Shown here: positions 1-5,282 of the stretch, piece after piece
Layout: the number at the start of each line of letters is the position of its first letter
Position numbering within the stretch: the first letter of the stretch is position 1
Translations under genes and position numbers: made by a program
Assembly (NCBI GenBank): GCA_046594105.1
Contig: JBKJQB010000317.1
Coordinates: 1 to 15,388 of the forward strand
Origin: JBDSGC01 sp046594105
GTDB lineage: Bacteria; Acidobacteriota; Thermoanaerobaculia; Gp7-AA8
DNA length: 15,388 nt
Reading direction: 5' to 3'
Notes under the pieces: model-generated
Database searches by the model: none
Seen by the model: the letters and a program-made list of their open reading frames with translations, nothing else
What the model was told of the DNA's origin: nothing

Positions 1-632
1 CCCACGGCCGCGGCCACCCGGGCGATGAGGTCGCGGATGGTCTTCGGCTCGGTGCGATAGACGTTCTTGCCGACGATGAGTCGCGGGGAGATCTCGGCGA
101 CCACATCCTGAATCACCAGGTTGTGCACGCGCACCGTTTCTCCGGTTTCCACGAGATCGATGACGTGTGAGGTGAGGTGAAGAACGGCCGCCAGTTCCAC
201 CGAGCCGCTCAACGGCACGATCTCCCCCCGCAATCCTCGGCTTTCCAGATAGTGGCGCGCGATGCGAGGGTATTTCGTGGCGATCTTCGAGGTCACGTCG
301 GGGCTGAGGGCTGGTGCGCCCGGCGCGCCGATGACCATCATGCGGCAGCGGCCGAAGGGCATCTCCACCGGCTGGTACGCGCTGAACTCATGCTCCAGAA
401 TCTGGTCCAGGCCGGCCACTCCCACGTCCGCGGCACCATGCTCGACGTACACCGGCACGTCGCCGTCCTTCACAAAAATCCACTCGATGTTTCCGCGATC
501 GAAGACCAGCTTGCGGGTGCGCAGGTCGACCGCATCGGGAATGTCATAGCCCGCCGCGGCGAAGACCTGGAGGACAGGATCCTGCAGCCGTCCTTTCGGG
601 AGCGCGATGCGCAATGCGATGGGATCGGTCAT
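1..632 (-). CDS. hisG: ATP phosphoribosyltransferase catalytic subunit, short form (partial, 3' end outside window)
   Basis: Catalyses the first step of histidine synthesis, joining ATP and PRPP to give phosphoribosyl-ATP in the cytoplasm. The frame from the ATG at 632 stays open to the window edge and gives 210 residues. It begins MTDPIALRIALPKGRLQDPV, and the LPKGRL segment is the usual HisG N-terminus. Further on are the typical GVAGLDQILE (about residues 72-81) and a SGSVELAAVLHLTSHVIDLVETG block (about 140-162). Short-form HisG proteins are about 200-215 residues, so only a few C-terminal residues should be missing. The start overlaps the hisZ stop as ATGA (629-632), so translation is probably coupled. 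The short form lacks the C-terminal regulatory domain and needs HisZ, which is the neighbour here. Identification is by recognition of family sequence, with no search run. Confidence 0.95.
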   Translation of the reverse strand, partial: MTDPIALRIALPKGRLQDPVLQVFAAAGYDIPDAVDLRTRKLVFDRGNIEWIFVKDGDVPVYVEHGAADVGVAGLDQILEHEFSAYQPVEMPFGRCRMMVIGAPGAPALSPDVTSKIATKYPRIARHYLESRGLRGEIVPLSGSVELAAVLHLTSHVIDLVETGETVRVHNLVIQDVVAEISPRLIVGKNVYRTEPKTIRDLIARVAAAV

Positions 633-1576
633 GAGCGAGGCTCCGCAGTGGAGTTGCCGCCCGGAGCACTGCGGCGGTCTTCGAGGTCGTCAATATTGAA
701 CGTGAAGCCGATGGCGGGAGCCGCTGTGCCGAAGCGCTCGTAGAGCCGATCGTACCGACCGCCCTGAGCAACTCTCGTGCGCGATGCGCCGGCGTACACC
801 TGGAAGCGCAAGCCGCTGTAGTAGCTGCCGGTCTCCTCGACGTCGTCGAGGTGGAGCGCGAACTCGTCGGAGGGAAGCGATGCGCCGATGGCCCGCAGTC
901 GCGCTGCCGTCGTTGCCGTCGGAGAGAAGGAAGAAAGGTCTTCCAGCGTCGCCGTGCCGGCAACGAGTTTCTCCACCAGAGTCCGCGCCTCGGGAGGAAG
1001 CGTGGCGCAGTCGGCGGGAGCGAGCCGCTTGGAGACCAGCGCCGGTCCGATGGCTGGCGCAAGCGCCGCAAGCGCCGCAGCCACCGAGACGTCGGTGTAG
1101 ACGATGGAGGGCTTGTCGCCGAATTGACGGATCAGTTCCGCCGCCGTCTGCATCATCCGCACGTCCGCATCGATGGAGCCGTCGCCGACGATCTCCGCTC
1201 CGATTTGGAAGAGCTCGCGATTGCTCCCCAATCGTGAGGCTTCGCAGCGGATGACATCGCCGCGATAGAACAGCCGGAGAGGAAGGCTCTCGGTGGGGAG
1301 CGAGGGCGCCAGGGCCCGCGCCAGCATCGGCGTGAAGTCGGATCGGACGGTGACCAGGTCGCCCTCACGATCGACGAAACGATAGCTCTGCCGCGAGGTC
1401 CGCGCATCGACCAGCGCGGCGTAGGGGTCGGAGTAGTCGATGATGGGGAGCGCCACTTCCGCGAATCCGTCGCCCTCCAGCAACGCGACGAAGCGTTGCT
1501 CGATGCGCCGGCGTCGCGACGTCTCCTCGGCCAGCAGCGGCCGGACCCCCGTCGGATATCTCAGTTTTGCAGCCAT
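629..1576 (-). CDS. hisZ: ATP phosphoribosyltransferase regulatory subunit HisZ
   Basis: HisZ is a class II aminoacyl-tRNA synthetase-like protein that has lost aminoacylation and forms the regulatory half of the HisZ-HisG enzyme. The 315-residue product carries the class II core: VRSDFTPMLAR (77-87, motif-2 region), RLFYRGDVIR (101-110) and QGGRYDRLYERFG (271-283). An open frame continues upstream to 1813, but that part is low-complexity and overlaps the leader region. The start MAAKLRYPTG at 1576 is chosen because GGGGAAGGGG lies just upstream and the class II N-terminus begins here. It overlaps hisG by four bases. The ribosome site lies inside an attenuator hairpin (1587-1613), so expression is probably controlled by histidine supply. 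A full HisRS is less likely because of the short length and the linkage to short-form hisG. Confidence 0.93.
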   Translation of the reverse strand: MAAKLRYPTGVRPLLAEETSRRRRIEQRFVALLEGDGFAEVALPIIDYSDPYAALVDARTSRQSYRFVDREGDLVTVRSDFTPMLARALAPSLPTESLPLRLFYRGDVIRCEASRLGSNRELFQIGAEIVGDGSIDADVRMMQTAAELIRQFGDKPSIVYTDVSVAAALAALAPAIGPALVSKRLAPADCATLPPEARTLVEKLVAGTATLEDLSSFSPTATTAARLRAIGASLPSDEFALHLDDVEETGSYYSGLRFQVYAGASRTRVAQGGRYDRLYERFGTAAPAIGFTFNIDDLEDRRSAPGGNSTAEPRS

Positions 1577-1580
1577 CAAC

Positions 1581-1613
1581 AAAAAACCCCTTCCCCGCAC
1601 ATCAGAGAAGAGG
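1581..1613 (-). terminator. his operon attenuator terminator, overlapping the hisZ Shine-Dalgarno
   Basis: On the minus strand CCTCTTCTCT (1613-1604) pairs along its whole length with GGGGAAGGGG (1596-1587), giving 10 pairs of which three are G-U. The loop is GATGTGC and six T follow (1586-1581). This is the form of an intrinsic terminator. It ends four bases before the hisZ ATG, and its right arm is also the best ribosome binding site for hisZ. It could therefore stop transcription, hide the start site, or both. Confidence 0.8.
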
Positions 1614-1681
1614 CCGTTTCCGTCGCAGGCTGTGACAGTGGAGGGCGCCCCTTTCCGATGCGGGGCGCGCGAATGCACCCC
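1605..1681 (-). promoter_or_regulatory. his attenuator: competing anti-antiterminator, intermediate and antiterminator stems
   Basis: Four stems on the minus strand share arms in sequence. Stem A is GGGGTGC (1681-1675, beginning at the last base of the leader stop codon) with GCGCCCC (1668-1662). Stem B is GCGCCCC (1668-1662) with GGGGCGC (1651-1645), seven perfect pairs. Stem C is GGAAAGGGG (1656-1648) with CCTCTTCTC (1613-1605), eight pairs and one mismatch. Stem D is the terminator. Each stem excludes the next. A ribosome finishing at the leader stop would cover the left arm of A, allowing B, blocking C and permitting the terminator. A ribosome stalled on the His codons would leave A free, blocking B, allowing C and preventing termination. 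The pairings are read from the sequence; the switching logic is inference. Confidence 0.72.
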
Positions 1682-1737
1682 TACACCACGTGATGGTGGT
1701 GATGGTGCAGACGGCGAGCGATCTCGAGAGTCATCAT
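1681..1737 (-). CDS. hisL: His operon leader peptide with six consecutive histidine codons
   Basis: An 18-codon frame ending in TAG encodes MMTLEIARRLHHHHHHVV. It contains CAC CAT CAC CAC CAT CAC in a row, followed by GTG GTG TAG. It lies 104 bases upstream of hisZ on the same strand, with a terminator hairpin between. This is the layout of the enterobacterial his leader, which also has a run of His codons, although the peptide outside the His run differs. Translation would sense charged tRNA-His. The start could be the ATG at 1737 or the next codon, ATG at 1734. There is no Shine-Dalgarno, and the -10 box ends only five bases before the first ATG, so translation is probably leaderless. It has no known function as a protein. 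Confidence 0.82.
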   Translation of the reverse strand: MMTLEIARRLHHHHHHVV

Positions 1738-1742
1738 TTGCG

Positions 1743-1771
1743 AGTGTATGGACGGCGCGCGGGCGCGTCAA
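1743..1771 (-). promoter_or_regulatory. Sigma70-type promoter of the his leader and operon
   Basis: On the minus strand TTGACG (1771-1766) and TACACT (1748-1743) are separated by exactly 17 bases, close to the consensus for a housekeeping sigma factor. The expected transcription start, about seven bases past the -10 box, falls at 1735-1738 on or beside the leader ATG at 1737. No other good promoter is visible between here and hisZ. Confidence 0.75.
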
Positions 1772-1830
1772 ATTCCCATGGCCTGTCAGAAAAGGGCTCG
1801 GGTGGTCATTCACAATCGAGAGTCCTCTCT

Positions 1831-1917
1831 CATCCCCAGGAGCCTGCGCGGCAGAACTTCTTGGAGCGTGATCTTGGCGGAGCCTTGGGCGACCAGCGCC
1901 TCCGGCCGTGCCGGCCT
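1831..1917 (+). repeat. 80-bp promoter-proximal dispersed repeat, copy 1 (upstream of tyrS)
   Basis: The core at 1838-1917 matches copy 3 (12737-12816) at 73 of 80 positions, and from 1849 to 1916 it matches copy 2 with two substitutions and one deletion. It begins AGGAGCCTGCGCGGCAG and ends with the hairpin GCCGGC-CGT-GCCGGC. A short internal hairpin, TTGG-GCGA-CCAG, lies at 1885-1896. The repeat ends 17 bases before the tyrS -10 box. The sequence continues in frame into tyrS, but I do not think it is coded. Confidence 0.85.
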
Positions 1918-1933
1918 AGCGGGACGCGCCGAC

Positions 1934-1939
1934 TACAAT
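1934..1939 (+). promoter_or_regulatory. -10 box (TACAAT) of tyrS, near-leaderless start
   Basis: TACAAT differs from the TATAAT consensus at one base. The tyrS ATG follows after nine bases, so the expected transcript starts only about 2-4 nt before the ATG. There is no Shine-Dalgarno in that gap. No TTGACA-like -35 box is visible at the usual distance; the GC-rich end of the repeat occupies that position. Confidence 0.55.
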
Positions 1940-1948
1940 GCACGCCGC

Positions 1949-3160
1949 ATGAATCTGGACGAACAGATCGAGTACCTGGCCAAGGGAACCGTCGATCTCA
2001 TCGAAGCAAAAGACCTCCGCGCCAAACTCGGGCGCGGCAAACCGCTCACCGTGAAGGTCGGCTTCGATCCCACCGCCCCCGACATTCACCTCGGGCACAC
2101 CGTCGTCATCCGGAAGATGAAGCATTTCCAGCAGCTCGGACACCGCGTCATCTTCCTGATTGGCGACTTCACCGGAATGATCGGCGATCCCACCGGCAAG
2201 AAGGCCACCCGGCCGGCGCTGTCCCGTGAAGAGATTCAGGCCAATGCGGAAACGTACCAGCGTCAGATCTTCAAGATCCTCGATCCAGACAAGACGGAGA
2301 TCCGCTTCAACTCCGAGTGGCTGGGGGCGCTGGGCGCCGAGGGCATGGTGCGGCTGGCCGCGAAGACCACGCTGGCCCGGATCCTCGAACGCGACGACTT
2401 CCGCAAACGGTTCGAGGCCCATCAGCCCATCGCGCTGCACGAGCTTCTGTACCCGATCTCGCAGGGCTACGACTCGGTGGCCCTGAAGGCGGACGTCGAG
2501 ATGGGCGGCACCGACCAGCTCTTCAATCTGCTGGTCGGCCGCGACCTGATGCGCGAGTACGGCCTGGAACCGCAGGTGGTCATCACCATGCCGCTGCTGG
2601 AAGGCCTCGACGGGATCGAGAAGATGTCCAAGTCCCTCGGCAACTACATCGGCATCGACGAAGGGCCCGGCCCGATCTTCGGCAAGGTCATGTCGATCTC
2701 CGACGATCTGATGTGGAAGTACTACCTGCTGTGCACCGACCTCACTCCGCCGGAGATCGCGCAACGGCGGACCGCGGTCGCGGCGGGAGCGCTGCATCCG
2801 ATGGAAGCCAAGCGGGAGCTGGCCAAATCGATCATTCGCGATTTTCACGACGACGCGGCAGCGGAGACGGCGGAGCAGGAGTTCCGGCGCGTGTTCAGCG
2901 ACCGTAAGGCTCCGTCGGAGATCGAGGAGACCGAGTTGCCGGCGTCGGCGGAAGCGCAGTTTGTGACCAAGATTCTGGTGACGGCGGGGCTGGCGCCGAC
3001 CAACAAAGAGGCTCAGCGCCTGGTCGCGCAGGGCGGGCTGCTCGTCGACGACGCGAAGGTTGACGATCCGAAGGCGACGCTCGACTGCAGCGCCGGTCAC
3101 TCGTACGTGCTGAAGGCAGGGAAGCGCCGGTTCGCCAGGATCACGTTCGTGACGCCGTAG
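1949..3160 (+). CDS. tyrS: Tyrosyl-tRNA synthetase
   Basis: Charges tRNA-Tyr with tyrosine in the cytoplasm. The 403-residue product is a class I synthetase: the HIGH motif appears as HLGH (47-50) in the typical TyrRS context FDPTAPDIHLGH, and KMSKS is intact at 225-229. The tyrosine-pocket region includes DVEMGGTDQLFNLLVGRDL (182-200). The C-terminal 60 or so residues (AQFVTKILVTAGLAPTNKEAQ onward) form an S4-like RNA-binding domain. Length is normal for the bacterial enzyme. The frame is open back to 1748, but the start MNLDEQIEYLAKG is chosen because homologues begin there and the upstream part is repeat sequence. It is divergent from the his operon. No T-box leader is visible and the predicted transcript has almost no 5' leader. 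Confidence 0.95.
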   Translation: MNLDEQIEYLAKGTVDLIEAKDLRAKLGRGKPLTVKVGFDPTAPDIHLGHTVVIRKMKHFQQLGHRVIFLIGDFTGMIGDPTGKKATRPALSREEIQANAETYQRQIFKILDPDKTEIRFNSEWLGALGAEGMVRLAAKTTLARILERDDFRKRFEAHQPIALHELLYPISQGYDSVALKADVEMGGTDQLFNLLVGRDLMREYGLEPQVVITMPLLEGLDGIEKMSKSLGNYIGIDEGPGPIFGKVMSISDDLMWKYYLLCTDLTPPEIAQRRTAVAAGALHPMEAKRELAKSIIRDFHDDAAAETAEQEFRRVFSDRKAPSEIEETELPASAEAQFVTKILVTAGLAPTNKEAQRLVAQGGLLVDDAKVDDPKATLDCSAGHSYVLKAGKRRFARITFVTP

Positions 3161-3205
3161 CCGGCACGGCCGGCGGCGGTGGTTCGCAAAGCGTTCGCCA
3201 CGATT
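3159..3205 (-). repeat. Degenerate inverted copy of the 80-bp repeat (copy 4)
   Basis: Starting at the tyrS stop codon, the plus strand reads AGCCGGCACGGCCGGCGGCG and then GTGGTT. This matches the reverse complement of the 3' half of the repeat, which reads GGCCGGCACGGCCGGCGGCG and then CTGGTT, at all but two positions. After that the match fades (GCCACGAT against GCCAAGAT). It includes the GCCGGC-ACG-GCCGGC hairpin. Together with copy 1 it flanks tyrS in inverted orientation. Confidence 0.5.
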
Positions 3206-3260
3206 TTCGCCCTAGGCCGCGTTCACTCGGCCGCCTTGATTGGCGATGACACGCGAGCGC

Positions 3261-3342
3261 GTCATTGGGAACCGCGTAGACGCGAAGGATCTATAACGAC
3301 GAAACTGTTGCAGGCAGATTCTGGTGATTGCAGGTCCTTCGC
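3261..3342. repeat. GTCAT...GCGAAGGATCT palindromic intergenic element
   Basis: GTCATTGGGA starts at 3261 and GCGAAGGATCT lies at 3282-3292. The inverted partner AGGTCCTTCGC lies at 3332-3342, giving 10 of 11 complementary positions across a 39-base centre. The layout resembles the GTCATCCTGAGCG-AGCGAAGGATCT type of small palindromic repeat that I recall from many environmental bacterial genomes, but I have not searched for it. It carries no gene. Just upstream, ATGAC (3246-3250) and GTCAT (3261-3265) form another short imperfect hairpin. Confidence 0.5.
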
Positions 3343-3383
3343 TTCCCACCCGCCACCCACGCCGCAAGAAACCACCACGATCG

Positions 3384-3593
3384 AGCCGGCGAAGCCCGGC
3401 GCGAGACTGTGCCCCCGGGCGCAAGCCGGGGGTAAGCAACAGCGCCCCGAATTTCAGCCCGCGTCAGCCTGCGACACCGAGCGGCACATGCGTCGCGTGT
3501 CTGTCGCCCGCCATGCGGGCTTCGTTGCCGCCTGTCCTCAGCCTTCCCCCGGCTCACGCCGGGGGCTACGATCTTGTGCCGGCTTCGCCGGCT
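3384..3593. repeat. Inverted pair of REP-like palindromic elements
   Basis: Arm 1 (3384-3437) reads AGCCGGCGAAGCCCGG, then CCCCCGGGCGCAAGCCGGGGG. Arm 2 (3541-3593), read on the other strand, gives AGCCGGCGAAGCCGG, then CCCCCGGCGTGAGCCGGGGG. The two arms are imperfect inverted copies of about 52 bases, and each contains its own GC-rich hairpin. The 103 bases between them include another hairpin, GCCCGC-CAT-GCGGGC (3506-3520). This paired layout is like the REP or BIME elements mobilised by TnpA-REP (RAYT) transposases. No such transposase is in the window. Confidence 0.65.
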
Positions 3594-3750
3594 TTGCGGA
3601 CCGGGCGCTCGGAGTCCGTTCCGGTTTCTCTTCATCAATGGCTGCGATGCGCGCCGTGCCCCGTCTCAGGGAGGTCTACGGGATTGCCGTCGGCATCACA
3701 GACGGCGCATCGGGTGCATCGCCAACTCCCGATGCCGGTCCGACACGAAA

Positions 3751-3768
3751 GGCCGCCTCGCGGCGGCC
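3751..3768 (-). terminator. Possible terminator hairpin for the secreted-protein gene
   Basis: GGCCGCC (3751-3757) and GGCGGCC (3762-3768) form a perfect 7-bp stem. Read on the minus strand the loop is GCGA and TTTCGTG follows. It lies about 100 bases past the stop of the leftward gene at 3867. The short T-run makes it a weak intrinsic terminator, and it may be another repeat-derived palindrome. The rest of 3594-3866 shows no gene I can support. Confidence 0.3.
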
Positions 3769-3866
3769 CTCCGGTACCCTCAACTGTTTTTCACGGATCG
3801 AGCTTTGGCCGGGAGCGAAAAACCTGGCGGACGCTTTGCGCACCAACGCCGCCGGCCGCGTCGGCG

Positions 3867-4943
3867 TCAGTAGAAGCGGACGGGGATGGTGATGATCTCC
3901 ACTGTGCTGCCGATGGTGACGCGAATCCGGAGCGAGCCGGTTGAGCCGTAGCTCTTGCCCTGCGGGCTCCAGAGGACGTAGCCGCTGTCGCCGACGAGGG
4001 TCACTTCGCTGGAGGGGTCCACCAGTTCAAAGTGGGGAGTGTCGCTGCCGGTGTTTCCGATCAGGATGCGGAACGAATTCGGCCACGGACCGGAATGGAG
4101 CGCGAGCTCGCGATCGAGCACGCCGTCGTGGTCCGCGTCGGCGATGCTCACTCCGCTCGTGAGACCGGACTCGATTCCCAGGAAGGGAATGTTGATGTCG
4201 GAGTCGGTGGCGATGGCGGGGATGTAGGTGGGATCGCCGGTGGCGTTGGCCACCGAGCTGCCGTAGGCCACGATCGATCCGGAGAGGATCGAGACGATCA
4301 CGCTGTCATTGTCCTCAGACGGCGTGTCGAAGAGGGCTTCCGAAGAAGGGTTGTACTGCGTCTGGGTTCCGGCGATGTACTGCAGCGTGCGGGAGGAGGC
4401 GGTGCTGCCGTCGGCCCGGACCAGGTCCCAGCGCACGGAGGCGTTGGACACTGCATAGAGGCCGACGTTGAGGCGGAAGTCCGATGCGGAGCTCGGTGCG
4501 GCGATCACCAGCGAAGCACCCGGCTTCGAGGCGTTGTCGGCGCGCACGGCGGGGATTGCTTCGCCGAGGTCGCCCCGCTCCGAGCGCGAGAAGGTGCGCG
4601 AGGTGATGACCAGCTTTCGTGCGGCGCGGTCTTCGACCTGCAGCTCGATTGCGCCGGTGACGTTCTCCAGTCCGAAGCGGCTGTTCACAACGTCGGCGAT
4701 GGAGAGGGTGGCGCGGGGCGCGACGTCCACTTCCGCGGTGGCGGTGGTGCCGGTGCGGTCGTGGAACAGCAGTCTGGCGTGAATGGTCGTGCTGCTGGAG
4801 CTGTGCAGAACGAGCTCGGTCTGCCAGCGGCTGTCGTTGGCCCCCCGGGTGCTGCCGGCGATGGGGATGATGAACGAGGCGGCGCTGGCCGCCAGAGGGG
4901 CCAGGGCAACGAGAGTGGCAGCGAGGATTCGTTGGATCTTCAT
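3867..4943 (-). CDS. Secreted protein of unknown function with a signal peptide and a DxDxDG motif
   Basis: The 358-residue product starts MKIQRILAATLVALAPLAASA, a classic Sec signal peptide with a likely cleavage after ASA at residue 21. The mature part is rich in Ser, Thr and Val and looks all-beta. SRWQTELVLHSSSSTTIHARLLF (38-60) and the rest resemble an immunoglobulin-like or pilus-assembly-type beta fold, but I do not recognise the family. DADHDGVLD (269-277) fits the DxDxDGxxD calcium-loop pattern found in FG-GAP, dockerin and thrombospondin-3 repeats. The only cysteine-free, TM-free remainder suggests export to the periplasm or cell exterior. The start is supported by AAAAGGAG (4960-4953) nine bases before ATG. 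An open frame continues upstream to 6488, antisense to the aminotransferase gene, and is spurious. No functional neighbour is obvious: the gene stands alone on this strand. Confidence 0.8.
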   Translation of the reverse strand: MKIQRILAATLVALAPLAASAASFIIPIAGSTRGANDSRWQTELVLHSSSSTTIHARLLFHDRTGTTATAEVDVAPRATLSIADVVNSRFGLENVTGAIELQVEDRAARKLVITSRTFSRSERGDLGEAIPAVRADNASKPGASLVIAAPSSASDFRLNVGLYAVSNASVRWDLVRADGSTASSRTLQYIAGTQTQYNPSSEALFDTPSEDNDSVIVSILSGSIVAYGSSVANATGDPTYIPAIATDSDINIPFLGIESGLTSGVSIADADHDGVLDRELALHSGPWPNSFRILIGNTGSDTPHFELVDPSSEVTLVGDSGYVLWSPQGKSYGSTGSLRIRVTIGSTVEIITIPVRFY

Positions 4944-5046
4944 GCGGTGAGTCTCCTTTTGGGTTCGAGGCGCGAGGCCTCTGATTTGCCCGGTGATACG
5001 CGGGCGGAGAAAAGAGTGTTTAGAAGTTTTATGCGATATGCGCATG
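4944..5046 (-). promoter_or_regulatory. 5' region of the secreted-protein gene: strong RBS, two small hairpins, AT-rich promoter zone
   Basis: Reading leftward, an AT-rich zone (about 5046-5005, containing CATATCGCATAAAAC and TTCTAAACAC) is the likely promoter, but I cannot fix its boxes with confidence. The palindrome ATGCG-ATATG-CGCAT (5031-5045) inside it could be an operator. Downstream are two weak hairpins, GCCCG...CGGGC and GAGGC-CTCGC-GCCTC, before the AAAAGGAG ribosome site at 4960-4953. They match no riboswitch class I know. Bases 5047-5156 show nothing I can support. Confidence 0.35.
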
Positions 5047-5156
5047 GAAATGGCAGATTGAAAATAGGCGCAACAATGGCGTACGAAGCAAGGTGGGGAG
5101 AGCCGGCGGACGGCGCGGGGGATGGCAACGATGCATACGGGCTGGCAGGGCCCGGC

Positions 5157-5236
5157 GTCTAGGCCGGCACGGCAGAACTTCTGGAGCGTGATCTTGGCGG
5201 AGCCTTGGGCAACCAGCGCCGCCGGCCGTGCCGGCC
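5157..5236 (+). repeat. 80-bp promoter-proximal dispersed repeat, copy 2 (upstream of the aminotransferase gene)
   Basis: From 5170 to 5236 it matches copy 1 with two substitutions and one single-base deletion. The deletion (AACTTC-TGG for AACTTCTTGG) would shift any reading frame. The first part differs from copies 1 and 3: GGCCGGCACGG replaces GAGCCTGCGCGG. It contains the internal hairpin TTGG-GCAA-CCAG (5205-5216) and ends in the same GCCGGC-CGT-GCCGGC hairpin. It lies 30 bases before a TACACT box. Confidence 0.85.
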
Positions 5237-5266
5237 CGCCGGTCGAAAGGATGAGAATCGATCGGG

Positions 5267-5272
5267 TACACT
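5267..5272 (+). promoter_or_regulatory. -10 box (TACACT) of the aminotransferase operon, near-leaderless start
   Basis: TACACT is the same hexamer as the his promoter -10 box. The ATG at 5283 follows after 10 bases, so the expected transcript starts about 4 nt before it. The intervening TCGCCCCCTC has no Shine-Dalgarno. No clear -35 box is visible. Confidence 0.45.
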
Positions 5273-5282
5273 TCGCCCCCTC

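Noticed and set aside
1599..1659. Pairing of CCCCGCA (1665-1659) with TGCGGGG (1599-1593) as the his terminator stem
   Set aside because: It needs a loop of about 60 bases and leaves six bases before the T-run; the local 10-bp hairpin at 1587-1613 is a far better terminator. It may act as an extra antiterminator.
1577..1813. Extension of the hisZ frame to 394 residues
   Set aside because: The added part is low-complexity, overlaps the attenuator, leader peptide and promoter in another frame, and has no HisZ similarity.
1748..1948. Longer tyrS start through the repeat
   Set aside because: TyrRS homologues begin near MNLDEQIEYL, and the upstream residues are translated repeat sequence also seen before other genes.
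1831..1948. T-box or other riboswitch upstream of tyrS
   Set aside because: No T-box sequence or specifier hairpin is visible, and the TACAAT box leaves almost no transcribed leader.
3179..3944. Open frames of 99-237 codons after tyrS
   Set aside because: They overlap each other on both strands, cross several palindromic repeats, and show no ribosome site or recognisable protein feature.
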